This document shows, in pieces, positions 51,891-63,189 of a stretch of DNA of 64,000 nucleotides (position 1 is the stretch's first letter; each line of letters starts with the position of its first letter). The notes under the pieces were generated by a model. It saw nothing but the letters and a program-made list of their open reading frames with translations, had not been told where the DNA came from and ran no database searches. The position numbers and the translations under genes were made by a program. The DNA comes from Halisarca cf. caerulea (lineage: Eukaryota > Porifera > Demospongiae > Chondrillida > Halisarcidae). The stretch is taken from contig CAUJGJ010000188.1 in assembly GCA_963170055.1 (NCBI GenBank), positions 573,671 through 637,670 on the forward strand, in the 5' to 3' direction.

Positions 51891-52503
51891 TTTCCTAATT
51901 TTAAACTTATGTTTCTAATGTTCTCTTTGCGATACAAATTATTTAAACTTGTAACATTTTAAACTTAACTATTTCATTTATGATATCTTAGGAACTTTGC
52001 CAATTTTGTACTTTTCCTAATCTTAAACTTTAGTTTCTAACGTTCTACTCGCGATACAAATTGTTAAATTTTGTAACATTTTAAACTTAACTATTTCATT
52101 TGTAATATCTTAGGAACTTTGCCAATTTTGTACTTTTCCTAATTTTAAACTTATGTTTCTAACGTTCTCTTTGCGATACAAACTATTAAAATTTTGTAAC
52201 ATTTTAAACTTAACTATTTCATTGTTGATATCTTAGTAACTTTGCCAATTTTGTACTTTTCCTAATTTTAAACTTATGTTTCTAACGTTCTCTTTGCGAT
52301 ACAAATTATTTAAAATTTGTAACATTTTAAACTTAACTATTTCATTTATGATGTCTTAGAAACTTTGCCAATTTTGTACTTTTCCTAATTTTAAACTTAT
52401 GTTTCTATCGTTCTCTTTGCGATACAAATTATTTAAACTTTGTAACATTTTAAACTTAACTATTTCATTTATGATATCTTAGGAACTTTGCCAATTTTGT
52501 ACT
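51891..52503. repeat. 5-unit HOR, copy 1 (613 bp)
   Basis: Order: aatgttc with a one-base deletion (aaacttgtaac, 51951); R-deletion; actattaaaa/gttgat; attatttaaaatttg/ttagaaac; ctatcgttc. The aaacttgtaac deletion recurs 613 bp later. Confidence 0.84.
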
Positions 52504-53239
52504 TTTCCTAATTTTAAACTTATGTTTCTAATGTTCTCTTTGCGATACAAATTATTTAAACTTGTAACATTTTAAACTTAACTATTTCATTTATGATATC
52601 TTAGGAACTTTGCCAATTTTGTACTTTTCCTAATCTTAAACTTTAGTTTCTAACGTTCTACTCGCGATACAAATTGTTAAATTTTGTAACATTTTAAACT
52701 TAACTATTTCATTTGTAATATCTTAGGAACTTTGCCAATTTTGTACTTTTCCTAATTTTAAACTTATGTTTCTAACGTTCTCTTTGCGATACAAACTATT
52801 AAAATTTTGTAACATTTTAAACTTAACTATTTCACTGTTGATATCTTAGTAACTTTGCCAATTTTGTACTTTTCCTAATTTTAAACTTATGTTTCTAACG
52901 TTCTCTTTGCGATACAAATTATTTAAAATTTGTAACATTTTAAACTTAACTATTTCATTTATGATATCTTTGAAACTTTGCCTATTTTCTACTTTTCCTA
53001 ATCTTAAACTTTATTTTCTAACGTTCTACTCGCGATACAAATTATTATAATTTTGTAACATTTTAAACTTAACTATTTCATTGCTGATATCTTAGTAACT
53101 TTGCCAATTTTGTACTTTTCCTAATTTTAAACTTATGTTTCTAACGTTCTCTTTGCGATACAAACTATTAAAATTTTGTAACATTTTAAACTTAACTATT
53201 TCATTGTTGATATCTTAGTAACTTTGCCAATTTTGTACT
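52504..53239. repeat. 5-unit HOR, copy 2 (partial) and following units
   Basis: It repeats aaacttgtaac (52564), R-deletion, actattaaaa (with cactgttgat) and attatttaaaatttg units, then departs at an R unit with attgctgatatc. Confidence 0.8.
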
Positions 53240-53977
53240 TTTCCTAATTTTAAACTTATGTTTCTAACGTTCTCTTTGCGATACAAATTATTAAAAATTT
53301 GTAACATTTTAAACTTAACTATTTCATTTATGATATCTTAGAAACTTTGCCTATTTTGTACTTTTCCTAATTTTAAACTTATGTTTCTATCGTTCTCTTT
53401 GCGATACAAATTATTTAAACTTTGTAACATTTTAAACTTAACTATTTCATTTATGATATCTTAGGAACTTTGCCAATTTTGTACTTTTCCTAATCTTAAA
53501 CTTTTGTTTCTAACGTTCTACTCGCGATACAAATTATTAAAAATTTGTGACATTTTAAACTTAACTATTTCATTTGTCATATCTTAGGAACTTTGCCAAT
53601 TTTGTACTTTTCCTAATTTTAAACTTATGTTTCTAACGTTCTCTTTGCGATACAAACTATTAAAATTTTGTAACATTTTAAACTTAACTATTTCATTGTT
53701 GATATCTTAGTAACTTTGCCAATTTTGTACTTTCCCTAATTTTAAACTTATGTTTCTAACGTTCTCTTTGCGATACAAACTATTAAAATTTTGTAACATT
53801 TTAAACTTAACTATTTCATTGTTAATATCTTAGTAACTTTGCCAATTTTGTACTTTTCCTAATTTTAAACTTTTGTTTCTAACGTTCTACTCGGGATACA
53901 AATTATTAAAATTTTGTAACATTTTAAACTTAACTATTTCATTTGTAATATCTTAGGAACTTTGCCAATTTTGTACT
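53240..53977. repeat. 6-unit HOR, copy 1 (738 bp)
   Basis: Order: attattaaaaatttg/ttagaaac; ctatcgttc; R-prime (tgtgac); actattaaaa/gttgat; actattaaaa/gttaat; ctactcgggatac. The ctcggg variant at 53891 recurs at 54629. Confidence 0.86.
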
Positions 53978-54715
53978 TTTCCTAATTTTAAACTTATGTT
54001 TCTAACGTTCTCTTTGCGATACAAATTATTTAAAATTTGTAACATTTTAAACTTAACTATTTCATTTATGATATCTTAGAAACTTTGCCTATTTTGTACT
54101 TTTCCTAATTTTAAACTTATGTTTCTATCGTTCTCTTTGCGATACAAATTATTTAAACTTTGTAACATTTTAAACTTAACTATTTCATTTATGATATCTT
54201 AGGAACTTTGCCAATTTTGTACTTTTCCTAATCTTAAACTTTTGTTTCTAACGTTCTACTCGCGATACAAATTATTAAAAATTTGTGACATTTTAAACTT
54301 AACTATTTCATTTGTCATATCTTAGGAACTTTGCCAATTTTGTACTTTTCCTAATTTTAAACTTATGTTTCTAACGTTCTCTTTGCGATACAAACTATTA
54401 AAATTTTGTAACATTTTAAACTTAACTATTTCATTGTTGATATCTTAGTAACTTTGCCAATTTTGTACTTTCCCTAATTTTAAACTTATGTTTCTAACGT
54501 TCTCTTTGCGATACAAACTATTAAAATTTTGTAACATTTTAAACTTAACTATTTCATTGTTAATATCTTAGTAACTTTGCCAATTTTGTACTTTTCCTAA
54601 TTTTAAACTTTTGTTTCTAACGTTCTACTCGGGATACAAATTATTAAAATTTTGTAACATTTTAAACTTAACTATTTCATTTGTAATATCTTAGGAACTT
54701 TGCCAATTTTGTACT
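53978..54715. repeat. 6-unit HOR, copy 2 (738 bp)
   Basis: Same six units in register with 53240-53977. The first unit has attatttaaaatttg where copy 1 has attattaaaaatttg. Confidence 0.87.
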
Positions 54716-55576
54716 TTTCCTAATTTTAAACTTATGTTTCTAACGTTCTCTTTGCGATACAAACTATTAAAATTTTGTAACATTTTAAACTTAACTATTT
54801 CATTGTTGATATCTTAGTAATTTTGCCAATTTTGTACTTTCCCTAATTTTAAACTCATGTTTCTAACGTTCTCTTTGCGATACAAATTATTTAAACTTTG
54901 TAACATTTTAAACTTAACTATTTCATTTATGATATCTTAGGAACTTTGCCAATTTTGTACTTTTCCTAATTTTAAACTTATGTTTCTAACGTTCTCTTAT
55001 CGATACAAATTATTAAAATTTTGTAACATTTTAAACTTAACTATTTCATTGTTAATATCTTAGTAACTTTGCCAATTTTGTACTTTTCCTAATTTTAAAC
55101 TTATGTTTCTAACGTTCTCTTTGCGATACAAATTATTAAAATTTTGTAACATTTTAAACTTAACTATTTCATTGTTGATATGTTAGTAACTTTGCCAATT
55201 TTCTACTTTTCCTAATCTTAAACTTTATTTTCTGACGTTCTACTCGCGATACAAATTATTAAAACTTTCTAACATTTTAAACTTAGCTATTTCATTTGTA
55301 ATATCTTAGGAACTTTGCCAATTTTGTACTTTCCCTAATTTTAAACTTATGTTTCTAACGTTCTCTTTGCGATACAAACTATTAAAATTTTGTAACATTT
55401 TAAACTTAACTATTTCATTGTTGATATCTTAGTAATTTTGCCAATTTTGTACTTTCCCTAATTTTAAACTCATGTTTCTAACGTTCTCTTTGCGATACAA
55501 ATTATTTAAACTTTGTAACATTTTAAACTTAACTATTTCATTTATGATATCTTAGGAACTTTGCCAATTTTGTACT
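54716..55576. repeat. Seven units of the a-b-c-d-e family
   Basis: Order a-b-c-d-e-a'-b. Here a has ttagtaattttgcc, b has aactcatgtttc, c has ctcttatcgatac, d has gttgatatgttag, and e is an R unit with tctgacg, actttctaac and cttagctattt. It is the first appearance of this family. Confidence 0.84.
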
Positions 55577-56068
55577 TTTCCTAATCTTAAACTTTTGTTT
55601 CTAACGTTCTACTCGCGATACAAATTATTAAAAATTTGTGACATTTTAAACTTAACTATTTCATTTGTCATATCTTAGGAACTTTGCCAATTTTGTACTT
55701 TTCCTAATTTTAAACTTATGTTTCTAACGTTCTCTTTGCGATACAAACTATTAAAATTTTGTAACATTTTAAACTTAACTATTTCATTGTTGATATCTTA
55801 GTAACTTTGCCAATTTTGTACTTTCCCTAATTTTAAACTTATGTTTCTAACGTTCTCTTTGCGATACAAACTATTAAAATTTTGTAACATTTTAAACTTA
55901 ACTATTTCATTGTTAATATCTTAGTAACTTTGCCAATTTTGTACTTTTCCTAATTTTAAACTTTTGTTTCTAACGTTCTACTCGGGATACAAATTATTAA
56001 AATTTTGTAACATTTTAAACTTAACTATTTCATTTGTAATATCTTAGGAACTTTGCCAATTTTGTACT
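55577..56068. repeat. Four units copied from the 53240-54715 HOR
   Basis: R-prime, actattaaaa/gttgat, actattaaaa/gttaat and ctactcgggatac (55982, 1,353 bp after 54629) reappear between two runs of the a-e family. Confidence 0.84.
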
Positions 56069-57298
56069 TTTCCTAATTTTAAACTTATGTTTCTAACGTT
56101 CTCTTTGCGATACAAACTATTAAAATTTTGTAACATTTTAAACTTAACTATTTCATTGTTGATATCTTAGTAATTTTGCCAATTTTGTACTTTCCCTAAT
56201 TTTAAACTCATGTTTCTAACGTTCTCTTTGCGATACAAATTATTTAAACTTTGTAACATTTTAAACTTAACTATTTCATTTATGATATCTTAGGAACTTT
56301 GCCAATTTTGTACTTTTCCTAATTTTAAACTTATGTTTCTAACGTTCTCTTATCGATACAAATTATTAAAATTTTGTAACATTTTAAACTTAACTATTTC
56401 ATTGTTAATATCTTAGTAACTTTGCCAATTTTGTACTTTTCCTAATTTTAAACTTATGTTTCTAACGTTCTCTTTGCGATACAAATTATTAAAATTTTGT
56501 AACATTTTAAACTTAACTATTTCATTGTTGATATGTTAGTAACTTTGCCAATTTTCTACTTTTCCTAATCTTAAACTTTATTTTCTGACGTTCTACTCGC
56601 GATACAAATTATTAAAACTTTCTAACATTTTAAACTTAGCTATTTCATTTGTAATATCTTAGGAACTTTGCCAATTTTGTACTTTCCCTAATTTTAAACT
56701 TATGTTTCTAACGTTCTCTTTGCGATACAAACTATTAAAATTTTGTAACATTTTAAACTTAACTATTTCATTGTTGATATCTTAGTAATTTTGCCAATTT
56801 TGTACTTTCCCTAATTTTAAACTCATGTTTCTAACGTTCTCTTTGCGATACAAATTATTTAAACTTTGTAACATTTTAAACTTAACTATTTCATTTATGA
56901 TATCTTAGGAACTTTGCCAATTTTGTACTTTTCCTAATTTTAAACTTATGTTTCTAACGTTCTCTTATCGATACAAATTATTAAAATTTTGTAACATTTT
57001 AAACTTAACTATTTCATTGTTAATATCTTAGTAACTTTGCCAATTTTGTACTTTCCCTAATTTTAAACTTATTTTTCTAACGTTCTCTTTGTGATACAAA
57101 TTATTTAAACTTTGTAACATTTTAAACTTAACTATTTCATTTATGATATCTTAGGAACTTTGCCAATTTTCTACTTTTCCTAATCTTAAACTTTATTTTC
57201 TAACGTTCTACTCGCGATACAAATTATTATAATTTTGTAACATTTTAAACTTAACTATTTCATTGCTGATATCTTAGTAACTTTGCCAATTTTGTACT
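56069..57298. repeat. 10-unit HOR, copy 1 (1,230 bp)
   Basis: Order a-b-c-d-e-a'-b-c-f-g. Here f is acttattttt/gtgatac and g is a ttctac R unit with attgctgatatc. Unit starts are exactly 1,230 bp from the second copy, and all diagnostic sites checked agree. Confidence 0.9.
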
Positions 57299-58528
57299 TT
57301 TCCTAATTTTAAACTTATGTTTCTAACGTTCTCTTTGCGATACAAACTATTAAAATTTTGTAACATTTTAAACTTAACTATTTCATTGTTGATATCTTAG
57401 TAATTTTGCCAATTTTGTACTTTCCCTAATTTTAAACTCATGTTTCTAACGTTCTCTTTGCGATACAAATTATTTAAACTTTGTAACATTTTAAACTTAA
57501 CTATTTCATTTATGATATCTTAGGAACTTTGCCAATTTTGTACTTTTCCTAATTTTAAACTTATGTTTCTAACGTTCTCTTATCGATACAAATTATTAAA
57601 ATTTTGTAACATTTTAAACTTAACTATTTCATTGTTAATATCTTAGTAACTTTGCCAATTTTGTACTTTTCCTAATTTTAAACTTATGTTTCTAACGTTC
57701 TCTTTGCGATACAAATTATTAAAATTTTGTAACATTTTAAACTTAACTATTTCATTGTTGATATGTTAGTAACTTTGCCAATTTTCTACTTTTCCTAATC
57801 TTAAACTTTATTTTCTGACGTTCTACTCGCGATACAAATTATTAAAACTTTCTAACATTTTAAACTTAGCTATTTCATTTGTAATATCTTAGGAACTTTG
57901 CCAATTTTGTACTTTCCCTAATTTTAAACTTATGTTTCTAACGTTCTCTTTGCGATACAAACTATTAAAATTTTGTAACATTTTAAACTTAACTATTTCA
58001 TTGTTGATATCTTAGTAATTTTGCCAATTTTGTACTTTCCCTAATTTTAAACTCATGTTTCTAACGTTCTCTTTGCGATACAAATTATTTAAACTTTGTA
58101 ACATTTTAAACTTAACTATTTCATTTATGATATCTTAGGAACTTTGCCAATTTTGTACTTTTCCTAATTTTAAACTTATGTTTCTAACGTTCTCTTATCG
58201 ATACAAATTATTAAAATTTTGTAACATTTTAAACTTAACTATTTCATTGTTAATATCTTAGTAACTTTGCCAATTTTGTACTTTCCCTAATTTTAAACTT
58301 ATTTTTCTAACGTTCTCTTTGTGATACAAATTATTTAAACTTTGTAACATTTTAAACTTAACTATTTCATTTATGATATCTTAGGAACTTTGCCAATTTT
58401 CTACTTTTCCTAATCTTAAACTTTATTTTCTAACGTTCTACTCGCGATACAAATTATTATAATTTTGTAACATTTTAAACTTAACTATTTCATTGCTGAT
58501 ATCTTAGTAACTTTGCCAATTTTGTACT
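57299..58528. repeat. 10-unit HOR, copy 2 (1,230 bp)
   Basis: It repeats a-b-c-d-e-a'-b-c-f-g in register (tctgacg at 56584 and 57814). No difference was seen at diagnostic sites, so this looks like one of the most recent large duplications in the window. Confidence 0.9.
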
Positions 58529-60249
58529 TTTCCTAATTTTAAACTTATGTTTCTAACGTTCTCTTTGCGATACAAACTATTAAAATTTTGTAACATTTTA
58601 AACTTAACTATTTCATTGTTGATATCTTAGTAACTTTGCCAATTTTGTACTTTTCCTAATTTTAAACTTATGTTTCTAACGTTCTCTTTGCGATACAAAT
58701 TATTTAAAATTTGTAACATTTTAAACTTAACTATTTCATTTATGATATCTTAGAAACTTTGCCTATTTTTTACTTTTCCTAATCTTAAACTTTATTTTCT
58801 AACGTTCTACTCGCGATACAAATTATTATAATTTTGTAACATTTTAAACTTAACTATTTCATTGCTGATATCTTAGTAACTTTGCCAATTTTGTACTTTT
58901 CCTAATTTTAAACTTATGTTTCTAACGTTCTCTTTGCGATACAAACTATTAAAATTTTGTAACATTTTAAACTTAACTATTTCATTGTTGATATCTTAGT
59001 AAATTTGCCAATTTTGTACTTTTCCTAATTTTAAACTTATGTTTCTAACGTTCTCTTTGCGATACAAATTATTTAAAATTTGTAACATTTTAAACTTAAC
59101 TATTTCATTTATGATATCTTAGAAACTTTGCCTATTTGTACTTTTCCTAATTTTAAACTTATGTTTCTATCGTTCTCTTTGCGATACAAACTATTTAAAC
59201 TTTGTAACATTTTAAACTTAACTATTTCATTTATGATATCTTAGGAACTTTGCCAATTTTGTACTTTTCCTAATCTTAAACTTTTGTTTCTAACGTTCTA
59301 CTCGCGATACAAATTATTAAAAATTTGTGACATTTTAAACTTAACTATTTCATTTGTCATATCTTAGGAACTTTGCCAATTTTGTACTTTTCCTAATTTT
59401 AAACTTATGTTTCTAACGTTCTCTTTGCGATACAAACTATTAAAATTTTGTAACATTTTAAACTTAACTATTTCATTGTTGATATCTTAGTAACTTTGCC
59501 AATTTTGTACTTTCCCTAATTTTAAACTTATGTTTCTAACGTTCTCTTTGCGATACAAACTATTAAAATTTTGTAACATTTTAAACTTAACTATTTCATT
59601 GTTAATATCTTAGTAACTTTGTCAATTTTGTACTTTCCCTAATTTTAAACTTATGTTTCTAACGTTCTCTTTGCGATACAAATTATTTAAACTTTGTAAC
59701 ATTTTAAACTTAACTATTTCATTTATGATATCTTAGGAACTTTGCCAATTTTGTACTTTTCCTAATTTTAAACTTATGTTTCTAACGTTCTCTTATCGAT
59801 ACAAATTATTAAAATTTTGTAACATTTTAAACTTAACTATTTCATTGTTAATATCTTAGTAACTTTGCCAATTTTGTACTTTTCCTAATTTTAAACTTAT
59901 GTTTCTAACGTTCTCTTTGCGATACAAATTATTAAAATTTTGTAACATTTTAAACTTAACTATTTCATTGTTGATATGTTAGTAACTTTGCCAATTTTCT
60001 ACTTTTCCTAATCTTAAACTTTATTTTCTGACGTTCTACTCGCGATACAAATTATTAAAACTTTCTAACATTTTAAACTTAGCTATTTCATTTGTAATAT
60101 CTTAGGAACTTTGCCAATTTTGTACTTTCCCTAATTTTAAACTTATGTTTCTAACGTTCTCTTTGCGATACAAACTATTAAAATTTTGTAACATTTTAAA
60201 CTTAACTATTTCATTTGTAATATCTTAGGAACTTTGCCAATTTTGTACT
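58529..60249. repeat. 14 mixed units linking two HORs
   Basis: actattaaaa, attatttaaaatttg, g-type, ctatcgttc, R-prime, ccctaa/tttatgat and c-d-e units. A one-base deletion (cctatttgtac) lies at about 59132. The 58775 unit has cctattttttac. Confidence 0.75.
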
Positions 60250-60987
60250 TTTCCTAATTTTAAACTTATGTTTCTAACGTTCTCTTTGCGATACAAACTA
60301 TTAAAATTTTGTAACATTTTAAACTTAACTATTTCATTGTTGATATCTTAGTAATTTTGCCAATTTTGTACTTTCCCTAATTTTAAACTCATGTTTCTAA
60401 CGTTCTCTTTGCGATACAAATTATTTAAACTTTGTAACATTTTAAACTTAACTATTTCATTTATGATATCTTAGGAACTTTGCCAATTTTGTACTTTTCC
60501 TAATTTTAAACTTATGTTTCTAACGTTCTCTTATCGATACAAATTATTAAAATTTTGTAACATTTTAAACTTAACTAATTCATTGTTAATATCTTAGTAA
60601 CTTTGCCAATTTTGTACTTTTCCTAATTTTAAACTTATGTTTCTAACGTTCTCTTTGCGATACAAATTATTAAAATTTTGTAACATTTTAAACTTAACTA
60701 TTTCATTGTTGATATGTTAGTAACTTTGCCAATTTTCTACTTTTCCTAATCTTAAACTTTATTTTCTGACGTTCTACTCGCAATACAAATTATTAAAACT
60801 TTCTAACATTTTAAACTTAGCTATTTCATTTGTAATATCTTAGGAACTTTGCCAATTTTGTACTTTCCCTAATTTTAAACTTATGTTTCTAACGTTCTCT
60901 TTGCGATACAAACTATTAAAATTTTGTAACATTTTAAACTTAACTATTTCATTTGTAATATCTTAGGAACTTTGCCAATTTTGTACT
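60250..60987. repeat. 6-unit HOR, copy 1 (738 bp)
   Basis: Order a-b-c-d-e-h, where h is ccctaa/actattaaaa/tgtaat. The c unit carries aactaattc and the e unit has ctactcgcaatac. Both changes recur in the next copy. Confidence 0.88.
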
Positions 60988-61725
60988 TTTCCTAATTTTA
61001 AACTTATGTTTCTAACGTTCTCTTTGCGATACAAACTATTAAAATTTTGTAACATTTTAAACTTAACTATTTCATTGTTGATATCTTAGTAATTTTGCCA
61101 ATTTTGTACTTTCCCTAATTTTAAACTCATGTTTCTAACGTTCTCTTTGCGATACAAATTATTTAAACTTTGTAACATTTTAAACTTAACTATTTCATTT
61201 ATGATATCTTAGGAACTTTGCCAATTTTGTACTTTTCCTAATTTTAAACTTATGTTTCTAACGTTCTCTTATCGATACAAATTATTAAAATTTTGTAACA
61301 TTTTAAACTTAACTAATTCATTGTTAATATCTTAGTAACTTTGCCAATTTTGTCCTTTTCCTAATTTTAAACTTATGTTTCTAACGTTCTCTTTGCGATA
61401 CAAATTATTAAAATTTTGTAACATTTTAAACTTAACTATTTCATTGTTGATATGTTAGTAACTTTGCCAATTTTCTACTTTTCCTAATCTTAAACTTTAT
61501 TTTCTGACGTTCTACTCGCAATACAAATTATTAAAACTTTCTAACATTTTAAACTTAGCTATTTCATTTGTAATATCTTAGGAACTTTGCCAATTTTGTA
61601 CTTTCCCTAATTTTAAACTTATGTTTCTAACGTTCTCTTTGCGATACAAACTATTAAAATTTTGTAACATTTTAAACTTAACTATTTCATTTGTAATATC
61701 TTAGGAACTTTGCCAATTTTGTACT
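60988..61725. repeat. 6-unit HOR, copy 2 (738 bp)
   Basis: Same six units in register with 60250-60987 (tctgacg at 60765 and 61503). One private change, ttttgtccttttcc, lies near 61353. Confidence 0.88.
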
Positions 61726-63141
61726 TTTCCTAATTTTAAACTTATGTTTCTAACGTTCTCTTTGCGATACAAACTATTAAAATTTTGTAACATTTTAAAC
61801 TTAATTATTTCATTTGTGATATCTTAGGAACTTTGCCAATTTAGTACTTTTCCTAATTTTAAACTTATATTTTTAACGTTCTACTTGCGATACAAATTCT
61901 TAAAACTTTGTAACATTTTAAACTTAACTATTTCATATGTAATATCTTAGTAACTTTGCCAATTTAGTACTTTTCCTAATTTTAAACTTATATTTCTAAC
62001 GTTCTCTTTGCGATACAAATTATTAAAACTTTGTAACATTTTAAACTTAACTATTTCATTTGTAATATCTTAGGAACTTTGCCAATTTTGTGCATTCCCT
62101 AATTTTGAACTTTTGTTTCTAACGTTCTACTCGCAATACAAATTATTAAAACTTTGTAACATTTTAAACTTAACTATTTCATTTGTAATATCTTAGGAAC
62201 TTTGCCAATTTTGTGCATTCCCTAATTTTAAACTTTTGTTTCTAACGTTCTACTCGCGATACAAATTATTAAAACTTTGTAACATTTTAAACTTAACTTT
62301 TTCATTTGTAATATCTTAGGAACTTTGCCAATTTTGTACTTTTTCTAATTTTAAACTTATGTTTCTAACGTTCTCTTTGCGATACAAATTATTTAAACTT
62401 TGTAACATTTTAAACTTAACTATTTCATTTATGATATCTTAGGAACTTTCCCTATTTTCTACTTTTCCTAATCTTAAACTTTATTTTCTAACGTTCTACT
62501 CGCGATACAAATTATTATAATTTTGTAACATTTTAAACTTAACTATTTCATTTGCAATATCTTAGGAACTTTGCCAATTTTGTACTTTTCCTAATTTTAA
62601 ACTTATGTTTCTAACGTTCTCTTTGCGATACAAATTATTAAAATTTTGTAACGTTTTAAACTTAACTATTTCATTTGTAATATCCTAGTAACTTTGCCTA
62701 TTTAGTACTTTTCCTAAATTTAAACTTATGTTTCTAACGTTCTCTTTGCGATACAAATTATTAAAACTTTGTAACATTTTAAACTTATGTATTTCATTTG
62801 TAATATCTTTTGAACTTTGCCAATTTTGTACTTTTCCTAATTTTTATTTTATGCTTCTAACGTTCTCTTTGCGATACAAATTATTAAAACTTTGTAACTT
62901 TTTAAACTTAACTATTTCATATGTAATATCTTAGTAACTTTGCCAATTTAGTACTTTTCCTAATTTTAAACTTATGTTTCTAACGTTCTCTTTGCGAAAC
63001 AAATTATTAAAACTTTGTAACATTTTAAACTTAACTATTTTAATGTGATATCTGAGGAACTTTGCCAATTTTGTACTTTTCCTAATTTTAAACTTATGTT
63101 TCTTACGATACAAATTATTAAAATTTTGTAACATTTTAAAC
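61726..63141. repeat. Divergent satellite domain, first copy
   Basis: Units here carry changes rare or absent elsewhere: caatttagtac, acttatatttttaacg, tgtgcattccc, aacttttgtttc in otherwise ordinary units, gtaacgttttaaac, tttttattttatgcttc, atcttttgaac and gcgaaacaaatt. A unit with tttcttacgata is only 112 bp. The run from 61801 to 63141 is repeated from 63142. Confidence 0.85.
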
Positions 63142-63189
63142 TTAATTATTTCATTTGTGATATCTTAGGAACTTTGCCAATTTAGTACT
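63078..63189. repeat. Shortened unit (112 bp) with an 11-bp internal deletion
   Basis: The stretch between tttct and acgata is lost, removing the aacgttctctttg core and one of the two CpGs. The preceding unit also lacks one base (tttaatgtgatatctgagg). Together these are the largest deletion in the window. Confidence 0.85.

Noticed and set aside
62728..63134. Forward and reverse frames at the right end as genes
   Set aside because: They are satellite units with changed stop motifs (cttttgaac, ctgagg) in the degenerate domain and show no sign of coding constraint.
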